The notes under the pieces were generated by a model, which had not been told where the DNA came from, searched no databases, and was given only the letters and a program-made list of their open reading frames with translations. The translations under genes were made by a program, and so were the position numbers. Of a stretch of DNA of 64,000 nucleotides, positions 35,078-43,225 are shown piece by piece (the first letter of the stretch is position 1; the number at the start of each line of letters is the position of its first letter). The stretch covers positions 4,216,001-4,280,000 of the forward strand of contig NZ_CP139970.1 of assembly GCF_034424545.1 (NCBI RefSeq). The letters run 5' to 3'. The DNA comes from Trinickia caryophylli. GTDB taxonomy: Bacteria; Pseudomonadota; Gammaproteobacteria; Burkholderiales; Burkholderiaceae.

Positions 35078-36088
35078 ATGCACTCGATACAAATCGCTCT
35101 TTGGGCGCTCGCGACGCTGATCGCGGTGGCGCTCGTCTTCGACTTCATGAACGGCTTTCACGACGCGGCGAACTCGATCGCCACCGTGGTGTCGACCGGT
35201 GTTCTGAAGCCTCAGCAGGCCGTGGCGTTTGCGGCGGCCTGCAACGTCATTGCCTATTTCATCTTCCACCTGAAAGTTGCGCAAACGGTAGGCAAGGGAA
35301 CGATCGATCCAGGGATCGTCGACCACTACGTCGTCTTCGGTGCGCTCGTGGGTGCGATAGGCTGGAACATCCTGACGTGGCGCTTCGGTATTCCGTCGAG
35401 CTCCTCGCATGCGCTGATCGGGGGGCTCGTGGGCGCGGCGCTCGCGAAGTCGGGCTGGTGGTCGCTCAACCTCGACGGCTTGCTGAAAACCGTTGCTTTC
35501 ATCTTCATTTCGCCGCTGCTCGGCTTCGTGCTCGGGTCGTTCTTCATGCTGACGGTGTCGTGGATCTACTTCCGCACGCCGCCAAGCAAGGTCGATCGCC
35601 GCTTCCGGCGCTTGCAACTGTTCTCCGCGGGCCTTTACAGCCTCGGCCATGGCGGTAATGACGCGCAAAAGACGATCGGCATCATTTGGATGCTGTTGAT
35701 CGCGACCGGCTATGCGTCCGCCACGGCCGATGCGCCGCCGATCTGGGTCATTGGCCTGTGCTATCTCTCGATGGGCCTCGGCACGCTGTTCGGCGGCTGG
35801 CGGATCGTACGCACCATGGGCCAGAAGATCACCAAGCTCAAGCCGGTTGGCGGGTTTTGCGCCGAAGCGGGTGGGGCGATCACGCTTTTTCTCGCGTCCG
35901 CGTTAGGCGTACCGGTCTCTACCACGCACACGATCACCGGTGCGATCGTGGGTGTCGGGGCGACACAAAAACTCTCGGCCGTGCGCTGGGGCGTGGCAGG
36001 CAACATCGTCTGGGCCTGGATCTTGACTATCCCGGCGTCGGCCTTGCTGGCGGCGATCGGGTGGTGGGTCGGCCACCGGTTCCTCTAA
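35078..36088 (+). CDS. pit: Low-affinity inorganic phosphate transporter (Pit family)
   Basis: 336 residues with about ten membrane helices. The two PiT signatures are present: FDFMNGFHDAANSIATVVSTG near residue 22 and SAGLYSLGHGGNDAQKTIG near residue 185. GIPSSSSHALIGGLVGA and GVPVSTTHTITGAIVG are the repeated half-helices. It imports phosphate as a metal-phosphate complex with protons. Start ATG 35078; the frame overlaps the DUF47 end but the upstream part is not Pit-like. Confidence 0.95.
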   Translation: MHSIQIALWALATLIAVALVFDFMNGFHDAANSIATVVSTGVLKPQQAVAFAAACNVIAYFIFHLKVAQTVGKGTIDPGIVDHYVVFGALVGAIGWNILTWRFGIPSSSSHALIGGLVGAALAKSGWWSLNLDGLLKTVAFIFISPLLGFVLGSFFMLTVSWIYFRTPPSKVDRRFRRLQLFSAGLYSLGHGGNDAQKTIGIIWMLLIATGYASATADAPPIWVIGLCYLSMGLGTLFGGWRIVRTMGQKITKLKPVGGFCAEAGGAITLFLASALGVPVSTTHTITGAIVGVGATQKLSAVRWGVAGNIVWAWILTIPASALLAAIGWWVGHRFL

Positions 36089-36102
36089 GGCTTCGCGCCG
36101 TC

Positions 36103-36144
36103 CGTTTGCTGCTGTTCGTTTGCCGCTGTTCGGTTGCGTCTGTT
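36103..36144. repeat. Three 14-base tandem repeats
   Basis: CGTTTGCTGCTGTT, CGTTTGCCGCTGTT and CGGTTGCGTCTGTT follow directly after the pit stop, then a partial fourth unit. They lie between the convergent pit and NlpC/P60 genes; no hairpin with T-run is seen there. Confidence 0.75.
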
Positions 36145-36273
36145 CGTCTGCGAGGATGGGGCGGTGGCCCACGCGCCGCGCGCCCCATCGCCGCGCTCGC
36201 GTGGCGCCGGTGCGCCGACGCAGGGCCGCGCTGGCCCGGTACCTTCCGGGTGCGCGCCTGCGGGGGCTTCCGA

Positions 36274-37266
36274 CTATTCCCCGTCTGCCGCGAAACGCGC
36301 GATCGGGTCGTCGGTTGTGGACGTCGTGGCTGGCTGGGGATTCGGCGTGGTGGACGCGCGCATGATCTGCACGCCCGGTAGCGCCGGCTCGATCGACCGG
36401 CCACCGGCTTGCCGGGCTTGCCGCGATGCTTGAACGGCGGCGGGCGGTGGCGGCTCGAACGCATCCGCCGCTGCGTCGATTGCATCCACGGGGGCGGCCG
36501 TGGTCTTGCCGATGCCCGTGGACGAGACGGTAGCGAGGCTTGCGTGGTCGCCCGCCTGATTACTGACTGCCGGCGGCGGCTGATAAGGCTCGATCGGCGT
36601 ACCGGCCTGAGTGGCGTTGTTTGCAATGGTGTCTGCGCGCCTGCCGGCCGTTTCGGTGCGTGTCGGGGTGCCGGGCGCGGGATGCGATTGCTGCGCCAAA
36701 TAGGTCGGTGCGTCGAACGGTGCCGGCTGTTGTTCCAGCGGCGGGGCGACTCGTCGAATGCCGTCGAAGCGCTTGGCCCAGTAGGGGTTGGTCAGGTAAT
36801 CGAGCCGTACGGTCCCACCGGTCGATGGTGCGTTGATGAAGCGCAGCTTGCCGACATAAATGCCGACGTGCGAGTGCGGTCTGCCGCTCGTATTGAAAAA
36901 GATGAGGTCGCCCGGCGCGATCTCGTCGGGCTCGACTGCCTGACCACGCAGACTCATTTCCGCGGTCGTACGCGGCAGCTTGACGTCGGCCGCACGCGCG
37001 AGCACATACTGAACCAGGCCGCTGCAGTCAAAGCCGCTCGCGGGTGTGTTCCCTGCCCAGCGGTAGGGAACGCCGACGAGGCTCATGGCCTGTACCGAAA
37101 TCTCCTCGCGTCCAATGCTGTGATCGACGAAGTTGGGCAGGCCGCGCGGAACGGTGCGCAGCGCCTCGCCGCCCGCGCGCGAGTTCGAGCGGGACGCTTG
37201 CGGCGGCGCGCTCGAGCAGGCGGCCAGCGAGAGCGCAACGAGAATGAGGAACCAGAATCGGCGCAT
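36274..37266 (-). CDS. NlpC/P60-family peptidoglycan hydrolase lipoprotein
   Basis: 330 residues. The signal peptide ends in LSLAAC with the lipidated Cys17. The NlpC/P60 domain (about residues 55-170) has catalytic Cys82 in GFDCSGLVQYV and His in RPHSHVGIYVG, so it should cleave D-Glu-meso-DAP-type peptide bonds in the wall. The last 150 residues are Pro/Thr/Ala-rich and low in complexity, unlike E. coli Spr/MepS, and may span the periplasm. Start ATG 37266; a TTG two codons earlier is in frame. A promoter candidate lies at 37324-37353. Confidence 0.92.
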   Translation of the reverse strand: MRRFWFLILVALSLAACSSAPPQASRSNSRAGGEALRTVPRGLPNFVDHSIGREEISVQAMSLVGVPYRWAGNTPASGFDCSGLVQYVLARAADVKLPRTTAEMSLRGQAVEPDEIAPGDLIFFNTSGRPHSHVGIYVGKLRFINAPSTGGTVRLDYLTNPYWAKRFDGIRRVAPPLEQQPAPFDAPTYLAQQSHPAPGTPTRTETAGRRADTIANNATQAGTPIEPYQPPPAVSNQAGDHASLATVSSTGIGKTTAAPVDAIDAAADAFEPPPPAAVQASRQARQAGGRSIEPALPGVQIMRASTTPNPQPATTSTTDDPIARFAADGE

Positions 37267-37323
37267 GAGCAAAAAAACCGATAAACGCCTGCGGTTGAGC
37301 AGACGAATGAGCCGGTGCGACCG

Positions 37324-37353
37324 ATAGTAGCCTTAGCGGCGGCGCTCTCGCAA
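37324..37353 (-). promoter_or_regulatory. Candidate promoter of the NlpC/P60 gene
   Basis: On the minus strand TTGCGA (37353-37348) and TACTAT (37329-37324) are 18 bases apart; the ATG at 37266 is 57 bases further on. Confidence 0.5.
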
Positions 37354-37496
37354 GGATTCCTCATAAATTACTTTAAGTTCGGCCGCGGATTGTTGCGTCG
37401 CGGGCACGTCGGGCCGTCGCAAGACCAGCGTGGCCAGGTTCGCCCGAGCCGCTGTTGCGGCGGCATCGCCGCCGTTGCGGGTGCAGCCGGCAGGCG

Positions 37497-37520
37497 AAAA
37501 AAACCCGGCCGAAGCCGGGT
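37497..37520 (-). terminator. Intrinsic terminator of phoH
   Basis: On the minus strand ACCCGGC-TTCG-GCCGGGT is followed by a run of T (the A-run at 37497-37503). A 7-base stem with the stable UUCG loop, 88 bases past the phoH stop. Confidence 0.95.
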
Positions 37521-37607
37521 GTGGTTCTGGGGCTGCTTGTCCTCTCGCTACGGACCGGCTACTGACCTGCTGAGAAGCGGCCGAGACGTCGCGTCGGGTA
37601 CCGAAGG

Positions 37608-39407
37608 TCAAAGGATGTCGGACGCGTAATCGGCCAGCCGCGACCGCTCGCCACGCGCGAGCGTGACATGGCCGCTGTGCGCCCAGCCCTTGAAGCGATC
37701 GACGACGTAGGTCAACCCCGAACTGCCCTCGGTGAGGTAAGGCGTATCGATCTGCGCGATGTTGCCCAGGCAGACGATCTTCGTTCCAGGGCCTGCGCGC
37801 GTGACGAGCGTCTTCATTTGCTTGGGCGTCAGATTCTGCGCCTCGTCGATGATCAGGTATTTGTCGACGAACGTGCGGCCGCGCATGAAGTTCATACTCT
37901 TGATCTTGAGCCGCGAACGAATGAGCTCCTGCGTGGCGGCCCGGCCCCATTCGCCGGCGTTGTCGTCGGTCTTTTGCAGGACCTCGAGGTTGTCGTCGAA
38001 TGCGCCCATCCACGGCTGCATCTTCTCCTCTTCGGTTCCGGGCAGAAAGCCGATGTCCTCGCCGACCGGCACCGTCGCGCGCGTGACGATGATCTCGTTG
38101 TAGCGCTTTTCGTCGAGCACTTGCGCGAGGCCCGCGGCGAGCGCCACCAGCGTTTTGCCTGTGCCCGCCTGACCCACGAGCGTGACGAAGTCGATCTCGG
38201 GGTTCATCAACAGATTGAGAGCGAAGTTCTGTTCGCGGTTGCGCGCGGTAATGCCCCAGACGTTGTTCTTGTGATGACTGTAATCGCGAAGCGTCTGCAG
38301 CAGCGCCGTCTTGCCGTTGATCTCGCGCACGATCGCCTGAAACGACGGCTCGCCATTCGTAGGCTCGAGGTAGAGGAACTCGTTGACGAGCAGCGATGGA
38401 CAAAGCGGGCCTGTCACGCGGTAGTACGTCGTGCCTGTCTTCGTGTCCTGCCAGCTTTCCATGCCTTTCGCGTGCTTCGTCCAGAAATCCTGGGGCAGCG
38501 CGCGTACGCCCGAAAACAGCAGATCTTTGTCTTCGAGAACCTGGTCGTTGAAGTAGTCCTCGGCTGGCAGCCCCAACGCATGAGCCTTGATTCGCATGTT
38601 GATGTCTTTCGACACCAACACGACGAGCCGGTCCGAGCGGTCGCGTTGCAGCGCCCGCACGACGCCGAGGATCTGGTTGTCGGCCTTGCCCTGCGGCAGA
38701 CCCTCGACTGGCTCGATGTCCGTCAGCGTGGTCTGGAAGTAGAGCCGGCCCAGCGCTTCGCGGCTGCCGAGCCGCGAAAGCGGCAAGCCTTCCGCAATCG
38801 GTCCTGCGTTGGCGACGAGCGTGTCGAGCGTGCGGCTTACCTGCCGTGCGTTGCGCGCGACTTCCGACATCCCTTTCTTGTGGTTGTCGAGCTCCTCGAG
38901 CGTCATCATGGGCAGATAGACGTCATGCTCCTCGAACCGGAAAAGGCAGGTCGGGTCGTGCATCAGCACGTTCGTGTCCAGCACGAAGAGCTTGCGAACG
39001 TCCGTCGGCACGGCTGTCGCCGACTTGCGCGAGCGCGCGGGCTTGGCGGCACCGCGCTCATTGGCTGCCGGTGCCGGCTCGGCGGCCGGGGTTTCGTGCC
39101 GGGCGGCGGGCGCCGGGACAGGCTGCAGCAAGGCGGCCGTCTGCCTTGGTTTGCGGCCGCGCGCAACGGCCGCGGCCTCGGCGGGAGGCGGTGTTTCCAC
39201 GAGCCTCGGCATGGCGGCGGTGTGGCTCGAGCTCGCTACGGGCTCGGCGGCGCGCGGCGCACTGCCGGCGCTGCCGTAATCGGCCGCTTCTGCTTGCTCC
39301 CCGACGGTGCCCTGTTTTTTCGCGTTTTTCGCTGGCCGAGCTTTGGCCTTGAATTCATCCGGCGGCAACAGACTGCCGAGCTTGCTGGGCGGGGTAGGCA
39401 AAGGCAT
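37608..39407 (-). CDS. PIN-PhoH fusion protein (PhoH2-type, YlaK-like)
   Basis: 599 residues. A low-complexity Ala/Pro/Glu-rich N-terminus (about residues 1-140) is followed by a PIN RNase domain (FVLDTNVLMHDP near 144, further acidic residues in LVVLVSKDINMRIKA) and a PhoH ATPase domain with Walker A GQAGTGKTLVALA near 411 and Walker B YLIIDEAQNLTP. PhoH2 proteins of this build act as RNA helicase-nucleases. The first 140 residues are not part of the family core. GAGGGAA precedes the ATG at 39407. Confidence 0.93.
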   Translation of the reverse strand: MPLPTPPSKLGSLLPPDEFKAKARPAKNAKKQGTVGEQAEAADYGSAGSAPRAAEPVASSSHTAAMPRLVETPPPAEAAAVARGRKPRQTAALLQPVPAPAARHETPAAEPAPAANERGAAKPARSRKSATAVPTDVRKLFVLDTNVLMHDPTCLFRFEEHDVYLPMMTLEELDNHKKGMSEVARNARQVSRTLDTLVANAGPIAEGLPLSRLGSREALGRLYFQTTLTDIEPVEGLPQGKADNQILGVVRALQRDRSDRLVVLVSKDINMRIKAHALGLPAEDYFNDQVLEDKDLLFSGVRALPQDFWTKHAKGMESWQDTKTGTTYYRVTGPLCPSLLVNEFLYLEPTNGEPSFQAIVREINGKTALLQTLRDYSHHKNNVWGITARNREQNFALNLLMNPEIDFVTLVGQAGTGKTLVALAAGLAQVLDEKRYNEIIVTRATVPVGEDIGFLPGTEEEKMQPWMGAFDDNLEVLQKTDDNAGEWGRAATQELIRSRLKIKSMNFMRGRTFVDKYLIIDEAQNLTPKQMKTLVTRAGPGTKIVCLGNIAQIDTPYLTEGSSGLTYVVDRFKGWAHSGHVTLARGERSRLADYASDIL

Positions 39408-39750
39408 GGTTTCCCTCAAAGAATCGGGTCGCTATCGTACGCCGCTGTAGCGTCCGGCTCGAGCCACGTTATCGGGCCGAGCACGCGGACGACAAGCGGC
39501 GCGCTGTCAATTGAAACGCCGGTTCGCCTAGATTTCGATCGACTCCTTGGTGTCGGGGCGCCAGGGCGGTTTACCGGCCTGGCTGCGCGGAAATAAAAAA
39601 GCCGCCGCTCCTCGTGCATCGGAGCTGGCGGCTCGGCTTCGAGCGAAGCGCTGCGCCCGGCGAACGAAAGAAAGGCGTGTTCGGTCGAAAGGCGCAACTG
39701 CAGCGGAAACGGAATAAACGGGAACTCATTGCAACGCAATATAACGCGCG
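39408..39750. other. Intergenic between bcp and phoH
   Basis: 343 bases. It holds the bcp terminator (39595-39632), after which about 190 bases remain for the phoH promoter. No gene or strong promoter pair was found. Confidence 0.65.
39595..39632 (-). terminator. Intrinsic terminator downstream of bcp
   Basis: On the minus strand GCCGCCAGCTCC (39632-39621) pairs with GGAGCGGCGGC (39611-39601) with one bulged A, followed by TTTTTT (39600-39595). It lies about 120 bases past the bcp stop. Confidence 0.92.
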
Positions 39751-40215
39751 TCAAAGTCCTTGTACAGCTTGCAGGATCTCGTCCACATGGCCAGGCACCT
39801 TCACGCCGCGCCACTCGCGCCGCAAGACGCCGCTTGCGTCGATGAGAAACGTCGAGCGCTCGATGCCGCGTACTTCCTTGCCGTACATCTTTTTCATTTT
39901 GATGACATCGAAAAGCGCGCAAAGCTGCTCGTCGCCGTCGGACAACAGCGGGAAGGGCAGCTCGAGCTTGGCCTTGAAGTTCTCGTGCGAGCGGATGCTG
40001 TCGCGCGAGACGCCAATGATCTCGGCTCCGGCCTTTTTGAATTTCGGATACAGGTCGCGAAACTGCAAGCCCTCGGTTGTGCAGCCGGGCGTGTTGTCCT
40101 TGGGGTAGAAGTACAAGACCACTTTCTTGCCCCGCAAGCCGGACAGCGCGAACGCGGCCCCGCCGGTAGCGGCGGCCGTAAAATCGGGGACAGGTTGGTC
40201 GACTGCAATGGGCAC
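39751..40215 (-). CDS. bcp: Thioredoxin-dependent peroxiredoxin Bcp
   Basis: 154 residues. The peroxidatic Cys45 lies in YPKDNTPGCTTEGLQFRD. The second Cys five residues later, found in E. coli Bcp (Cys50), is replaced by Leu, so it is a BCP of the type without that resolving residue; Cys99 in DEQLCALFD could substitute. It reduces organic peroxides and H2O2 in the cytoplasm. GTG start at 40215 with AAAGGAGAAA ahead. It has its own terminator downstream. Confidence 0.95.
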   Translation of the reverse strand: MPIAVDQPVPDFTAAATGGAAFALSGLRGKKVVLYFYPKDNTPGCTTEGLQFRDLYPKFKKAGAEIIGVSRDSIRSHENFKAKLELPFPLLSDGDEQLCALFDVIKMKKMYGKEVRGIERSTFLIDASGVLRREWRGVKVPGHVDEILQAVQGL

Positions 40216-40302
40216 GTGGTTTCTCCTTTTTTATCGCGCAAAGCGTTCGAGCAGGGCGGTGGCCGGCTTACCCCGGCGCAGCCCAGGCGGCGCGTGCCAG
40301 CC

Positions 40303-41199
40303 CTAGTCGGGCTGGACGATCAACTCGCCCGCACGCCCCGGAATCTCGCCCCAGGTCACAGGGTACGATGGGAGCGAGTCGCGGTCCAGCGTCGCATGGT
40401 AATCGCCCATTGTCGCGAATGTGTGACCTTGCGCCTGCCATCCGGCCAGCAGTCGCTCGAAGACCGGTGCGAGCTTCTGGCCTTCCAGTTCGGCATGCAG
40501 CGTGAACACCTGATCGTGCGGGTTGCGTTCCGTTGCGGCGAGCAAACGCGTGGCCACGCTCGTTTCGTCGAGGCTATCGACGCCGAGCAGTTCGTCGAGC
40601 GTAGGCAAGGTCGTCGGCAATTGAACGTGGTCGAGCGTCCGGGCGCCGACCACCGGGCGATACGGTCCATGGCCGCGTCCGTCCGACGCGTAGCGCATGC
40701 CCCATGCGTCGATCTGCTCGAACGCGTGTTCGTTCATTTGCCAGCCTGCGGCGCCGTGCGTGGTGGGGGCGGTGCCGAAAATTTCGGCGAATCGCTCGTA
40801 GCTCTTGCCCATTTCACCAGCAGTCCAGGCCTGCGACCGGCTGCGGACGTTGTCCTGCCAATAGACGTGGTCCCACGTGTGGATACCGCATTCGAAGCCG
40901 GCTTCATGCACCGCACGCATCTCGGCGGCTGCGCGTACCCCGATGTCGGGCCCCGGCAGCAGCACGCCATACATGAGCTGGCGCACGCCGTAATGCTCGA
41001 CGACGGACGTGCGCGACACCTTTTTCAGAAAGCCTGGCCGAAAGACGCGCCTGAGCGCCCACCCCGTATGGTCCGGACCGAGGCTGAAAAGGAACGTGGC
41101 CCGCGCTTTGAACCGATCGAGCATGCGCGCGAGGTTGGGCACGCCTTCGCGCGTGCCGCGCAGCGTATCGACGTCGATCTTGAGGACGATGCGAGCCAA
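40303..41199 (-). CDS. arnD: 4-deoxy-4-formamido-L-arabinose-phosphoundecaprenol deformylase ArnD
   Basis: 298 residues, polysaccharide-deacetylase (NodB) fold. LKIDVDTLRGTREGVPNLARML near the start carries the metal-binding Asp pair; ECGIHTWDHVYWQD has the conserved His pair. It removes the formyl group from undecaprenyl-phosphate-Ara4FN before transfer to lipid A. The only start matching the family is TTG 41199 (LARIVLKIDVD), 11 bases after the previous stop; the open frame extends far upstream without sense. Last gene of the arn operon. Confidence 0.94.
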   Translation of the reverse strand: MARIVLKIDVDTLRGTREGVPNLARMLDRFKARATFLFSLGPDHTGWALRRVFRPGFLKKVSRTSVVEHYGVRQLMYGVLLPGPDIGVRAAAEMRAVHEAGFECGIHTWDHVYWQDNVRSRSQAWTAGEMGKSYERFAEIFGTAPTTHGAAGWQMNEHAFEQIDAWGMRYASDGRGHGPYRPVVGARTLDHVQLPTTLPTLDELLGVDSLDETSVATRLLAATERNPHDQVFTLHAELEGQKLAPVFERLLAGWQAQGHTFATMGDYHATLDRDSLPSYPVTWGEIPGRAGELIVQPD

Positions 41200-41210
41200 C
41201 GTGCGCCGCC

Positions 41211-42281
41211 TTACTGTTGCTGTTCGACGAGCGCGCGGGCGTCGGCCACGTGGGAGCGATAGGCTTCGAAGATCTTGCGCAGCGCGTCGTCGAACGTCGC
41301 CTGGGGCGCCCACCCGAGTTCCGCCATCGTGTTGTCGATCTTCGGCACGCGGTTTTGCACGTCCTGGTAGCCCTGGCCGTAGTACGCGCCCGACGACGTT
41401 TCGACGAGCTTCACGGCTTTCGCGGACTCGGCGTACTCCGGATACTCGGCTGCCAGCGCCAGCATCTTGTGCGCGAGCTCGCGCACCGAGAAGTTGTTCT
41501 TCGGGTTGCCGATGTTGTAGATCTTGCCCGAAGCGATGCCGTTCGCGTTTTCGATGATCTTCATGAGCGCACTGATGCCGTCGTCGATATCGGTGAACGC
41601 ACGTTTTTGCGAGCCGCCGTCGACGAGGCTGATGTTCTCGCCACGAACGATGTGGCCGAGGAACTGCGTGACGACGCGCGAGCTGCCTTCCTTCGGCGTA
41701 TAGATGGAGTCGAGGCCGGGCCCGATCCAGTTGAACGGTCGGAAGAGCGTGAAGTTCAGCCCTTCTTGCATGCCGTAGCCCCAGATCACGCGATCCATCA
41801 ATTGCTTGGAGCAGGCGTAGATCCAGCGCGGCTTGTTGATCGGGCCGTAGGTGAGCGCCGAGGCTTCGGGGTCGAATTCCTCGTCGGCGCACATGCCGTA
41901 GACTTCGGAGGTCGACGGAAACACGAGGTGCTTACGGTACTTCACGGCCGAGCGGACGATCGGCAGATTCGCCTCGAAATCGAGTTCGAACACGCGCAGC
42001 GGCTGCTGGACATAGGTGGCAGGCGTGGCGATCGCGACGAGCGGAAGAATCACGTCGCATTTCTTCACGTGATACTCGACCCACTCCTTATTGATCGTGA
42101 TGTCGCCCTCGAAGAAGTGCATCCGCTCGTGGTTGGCCAGATCGCCGAGCCGGTCGGTCTGCATGTCCATGCCGAAGACTTCCCAGTTGGTCGTCTCGAG
42201 GATGCGCTTCGACAGGTGATGGCCGATGAAGCCATTGACGCCGAGAATCAGTACTTTTTTGGCGAGATCTGCCATGTTCAT
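41211..42281 (-). CDS. UDP-glucuronic acid decarboxylase (ArnA C-terminal domain, stand-alone)
   Basis: 356 residues, extended short-chain dehydrogenase. KVLILGVNGFIGHHLSKRIL is the NAD site, PSTSEVYGMC holds the Ser/Thr and the YACSK motif the catalytic Tyr-Lys, and FRPFNWIGPGLDSIYTPKEGSSRV is diagnostic of the ArnA dehydrogenase domain. It converts UDP-glucuronate to UDP-4-keto-pentose. In E. coli it is fused to the formyltransferase; here it is a separate gene whose ATG (42281) overlaps the formyltransferase stop by ATGA. Confidence 0.95.
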   Translation of the reverse strand: MNMADLAKKVLILGVNGFIGHHLSKRILETTNWEVFGMDMQTDRLGDLANHERMHFFEGDITINKEWVEYHVKKCDVILPLVAIATPATYVQQPLRVFELDFEANLPIVRSAVKYRKHLVFPSTSEVYGMCADEEFDPEASALTYGPINKPRWIYACSKQLMDRVIWGYGMQEGLNFTLFRPFNWIGPGLDSIYTPKEGSSRVVTQFLGHIVRGENISLVDGGSQKRAFTDIDDGISALMKIIENANGIASGKIYNIGNPKNNFSVRELAHKMLALAAEYPEYAESAKAVKLVETSSGAYYGQGYQDVQNRVPKIDNTMAELGWAPQATFDDALRKIFEAYRSHVADARALVEQQQ

Positions 42282-43225
42282 GAATGCCGGGAAGAGTGGA
42301 TGATCTGAGCGAACTGCGCGGGCGTGACGACCGATTCCCGAGCGTCGCGCACGAGCCTCAGCTCGGAGATGGCAATGGCGCGCGCGTCGCCGCACACGCC
42401 GAATAACGCATTATCGCTTAGGTGCAGACCGGGCGGCAAATTTGCCAGTGCCGTCGCCGCGTCGGCTCCCACAGGCACAAGGCGCGCACGCGCAACGATG
42501 AAGCGCGCGCCGCCCTGGTCGGTGAACGCGCCCGGATAGGGCGGCGCGACCGCGCGCACGAGGTTGTAGACGCGCTGGGCCGGCTGCGACCAATCGATGC
42601 GGCCATCCTCGGGCTTGCGGCCGCCGAAGTAGCTGCCGCTGGCGAGATCGTTCGGCAGACGCGGAGCCTCGCCGGCGATCAGTGCCGGCAGTACGCGCCA
42701 AAGCGTCTGCTCTGCGGCGACGGTCACTTTGTCGAATACCTGGCGCGCGGTATCGTCGGGCAGAATCGGCACGCTCGTCTGGCCGATGATCGCGCCGGCG
42801 TCGGGCTTGGCCGTCATTTCATGCAGCGTGGCGCCCGTTTCGGTTTCGCCGTTGAGCACGGCCCAATTGGTGGGCACGCGGCCGCGGTACTTCGGCAGCA
42901 GCGAGCCGTGCATGTTGTAGGCGCCGCGCGGCGCGAGCGCGAGCACGTCGGGCGGCAGCATGTGCCGGTAATAGAACGAGAAGAGCAAGTCGGGCCGCAC
43001 GCGGCGTACGGCCTCGCGCAGCTCGGCGCTGTCCGGCCCGGCTGGCCGGATCGCTTCGATCCCATGCTCGGCGGCGACGCTCGCGACACTTTCGAACCAG
43101 AGGTTCTCGTTCGGATTGTCTTCATGCGTCACGACGAGCGCGACGTCGACTCCGCGCGCGAGCAGCACTTGCAGGCAGCGCACGCCGACGTTGTGGTAGG
43201 CGAACACGACGGCGCGTGGTTTCAT
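42278..43225 (-). CDS. UDP-Ara4N formyltransferase (ArnA N-terminal domain, stand-alone)
   Basis: 315 residues. MKPRAVVFAYHNVGVRCLQVLL starts the 10-formyl-THF transferase fold; NMHGSLLPKYRGRVPTNWAV holds the catalytic His, and the linked C-terminal subdomain contains YFGGRKPEDGRIDW. It formylates UDP-Ara4N. Separate from the dehydrogenase gene, unlike the fused ArnA of enterobacteria. It overlaps ArnC at its start and the dehydrogenase at its stop by ATGA each, so the three are translated in a coupled way. Confidence 0.95.
   Translation of the reverse strand: MKPRAVVFAYHNVGVRCLQVLLARGVDVALVVTHEDNPNENLWFESVASVAAEHGIEAIRPAGPDSAELREAVRRVRPDLLFSFYYRHMLPPDVLALAPRGAYNMHGSLLPKYRGRVPTNWAVLNGETETGATLHEMTAKPDAGAIIGQTSVPILPDDTARQVFDKVTVAAEQTLWRVLPALIAGEAPRLPNDLASGSYFGGRKPEDGRIDWSQPAQRVYNLVRAVAPPYPGAFTDQGGARFIVARARLVPVGADAATALANLPPGLHLSDNALFGVCGDARAIAISELRLVRDARESVVTPAQFAQIIHSSRHS

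Larger units (their letters stand above)
37267..37607. other. Intergenic between phoH and the NlpC/P60 gene
   Basis: 341 bases without a gene. From the right it contains the phoH terminator (37497-37520), a GC-rich CGCCGCC-type stretch, an AT-rich patch around 37360-37380 and a promoter candidate for the NlpC/P60 gene. Confidence 0.7.

Noticed and set aside
37668..39596. 642-codon open frame on the + strand
   Set aside because: Antisense shadow of the PIN-PhoH gene; Arg/Val/Leu-rich composition and no ribosome site.
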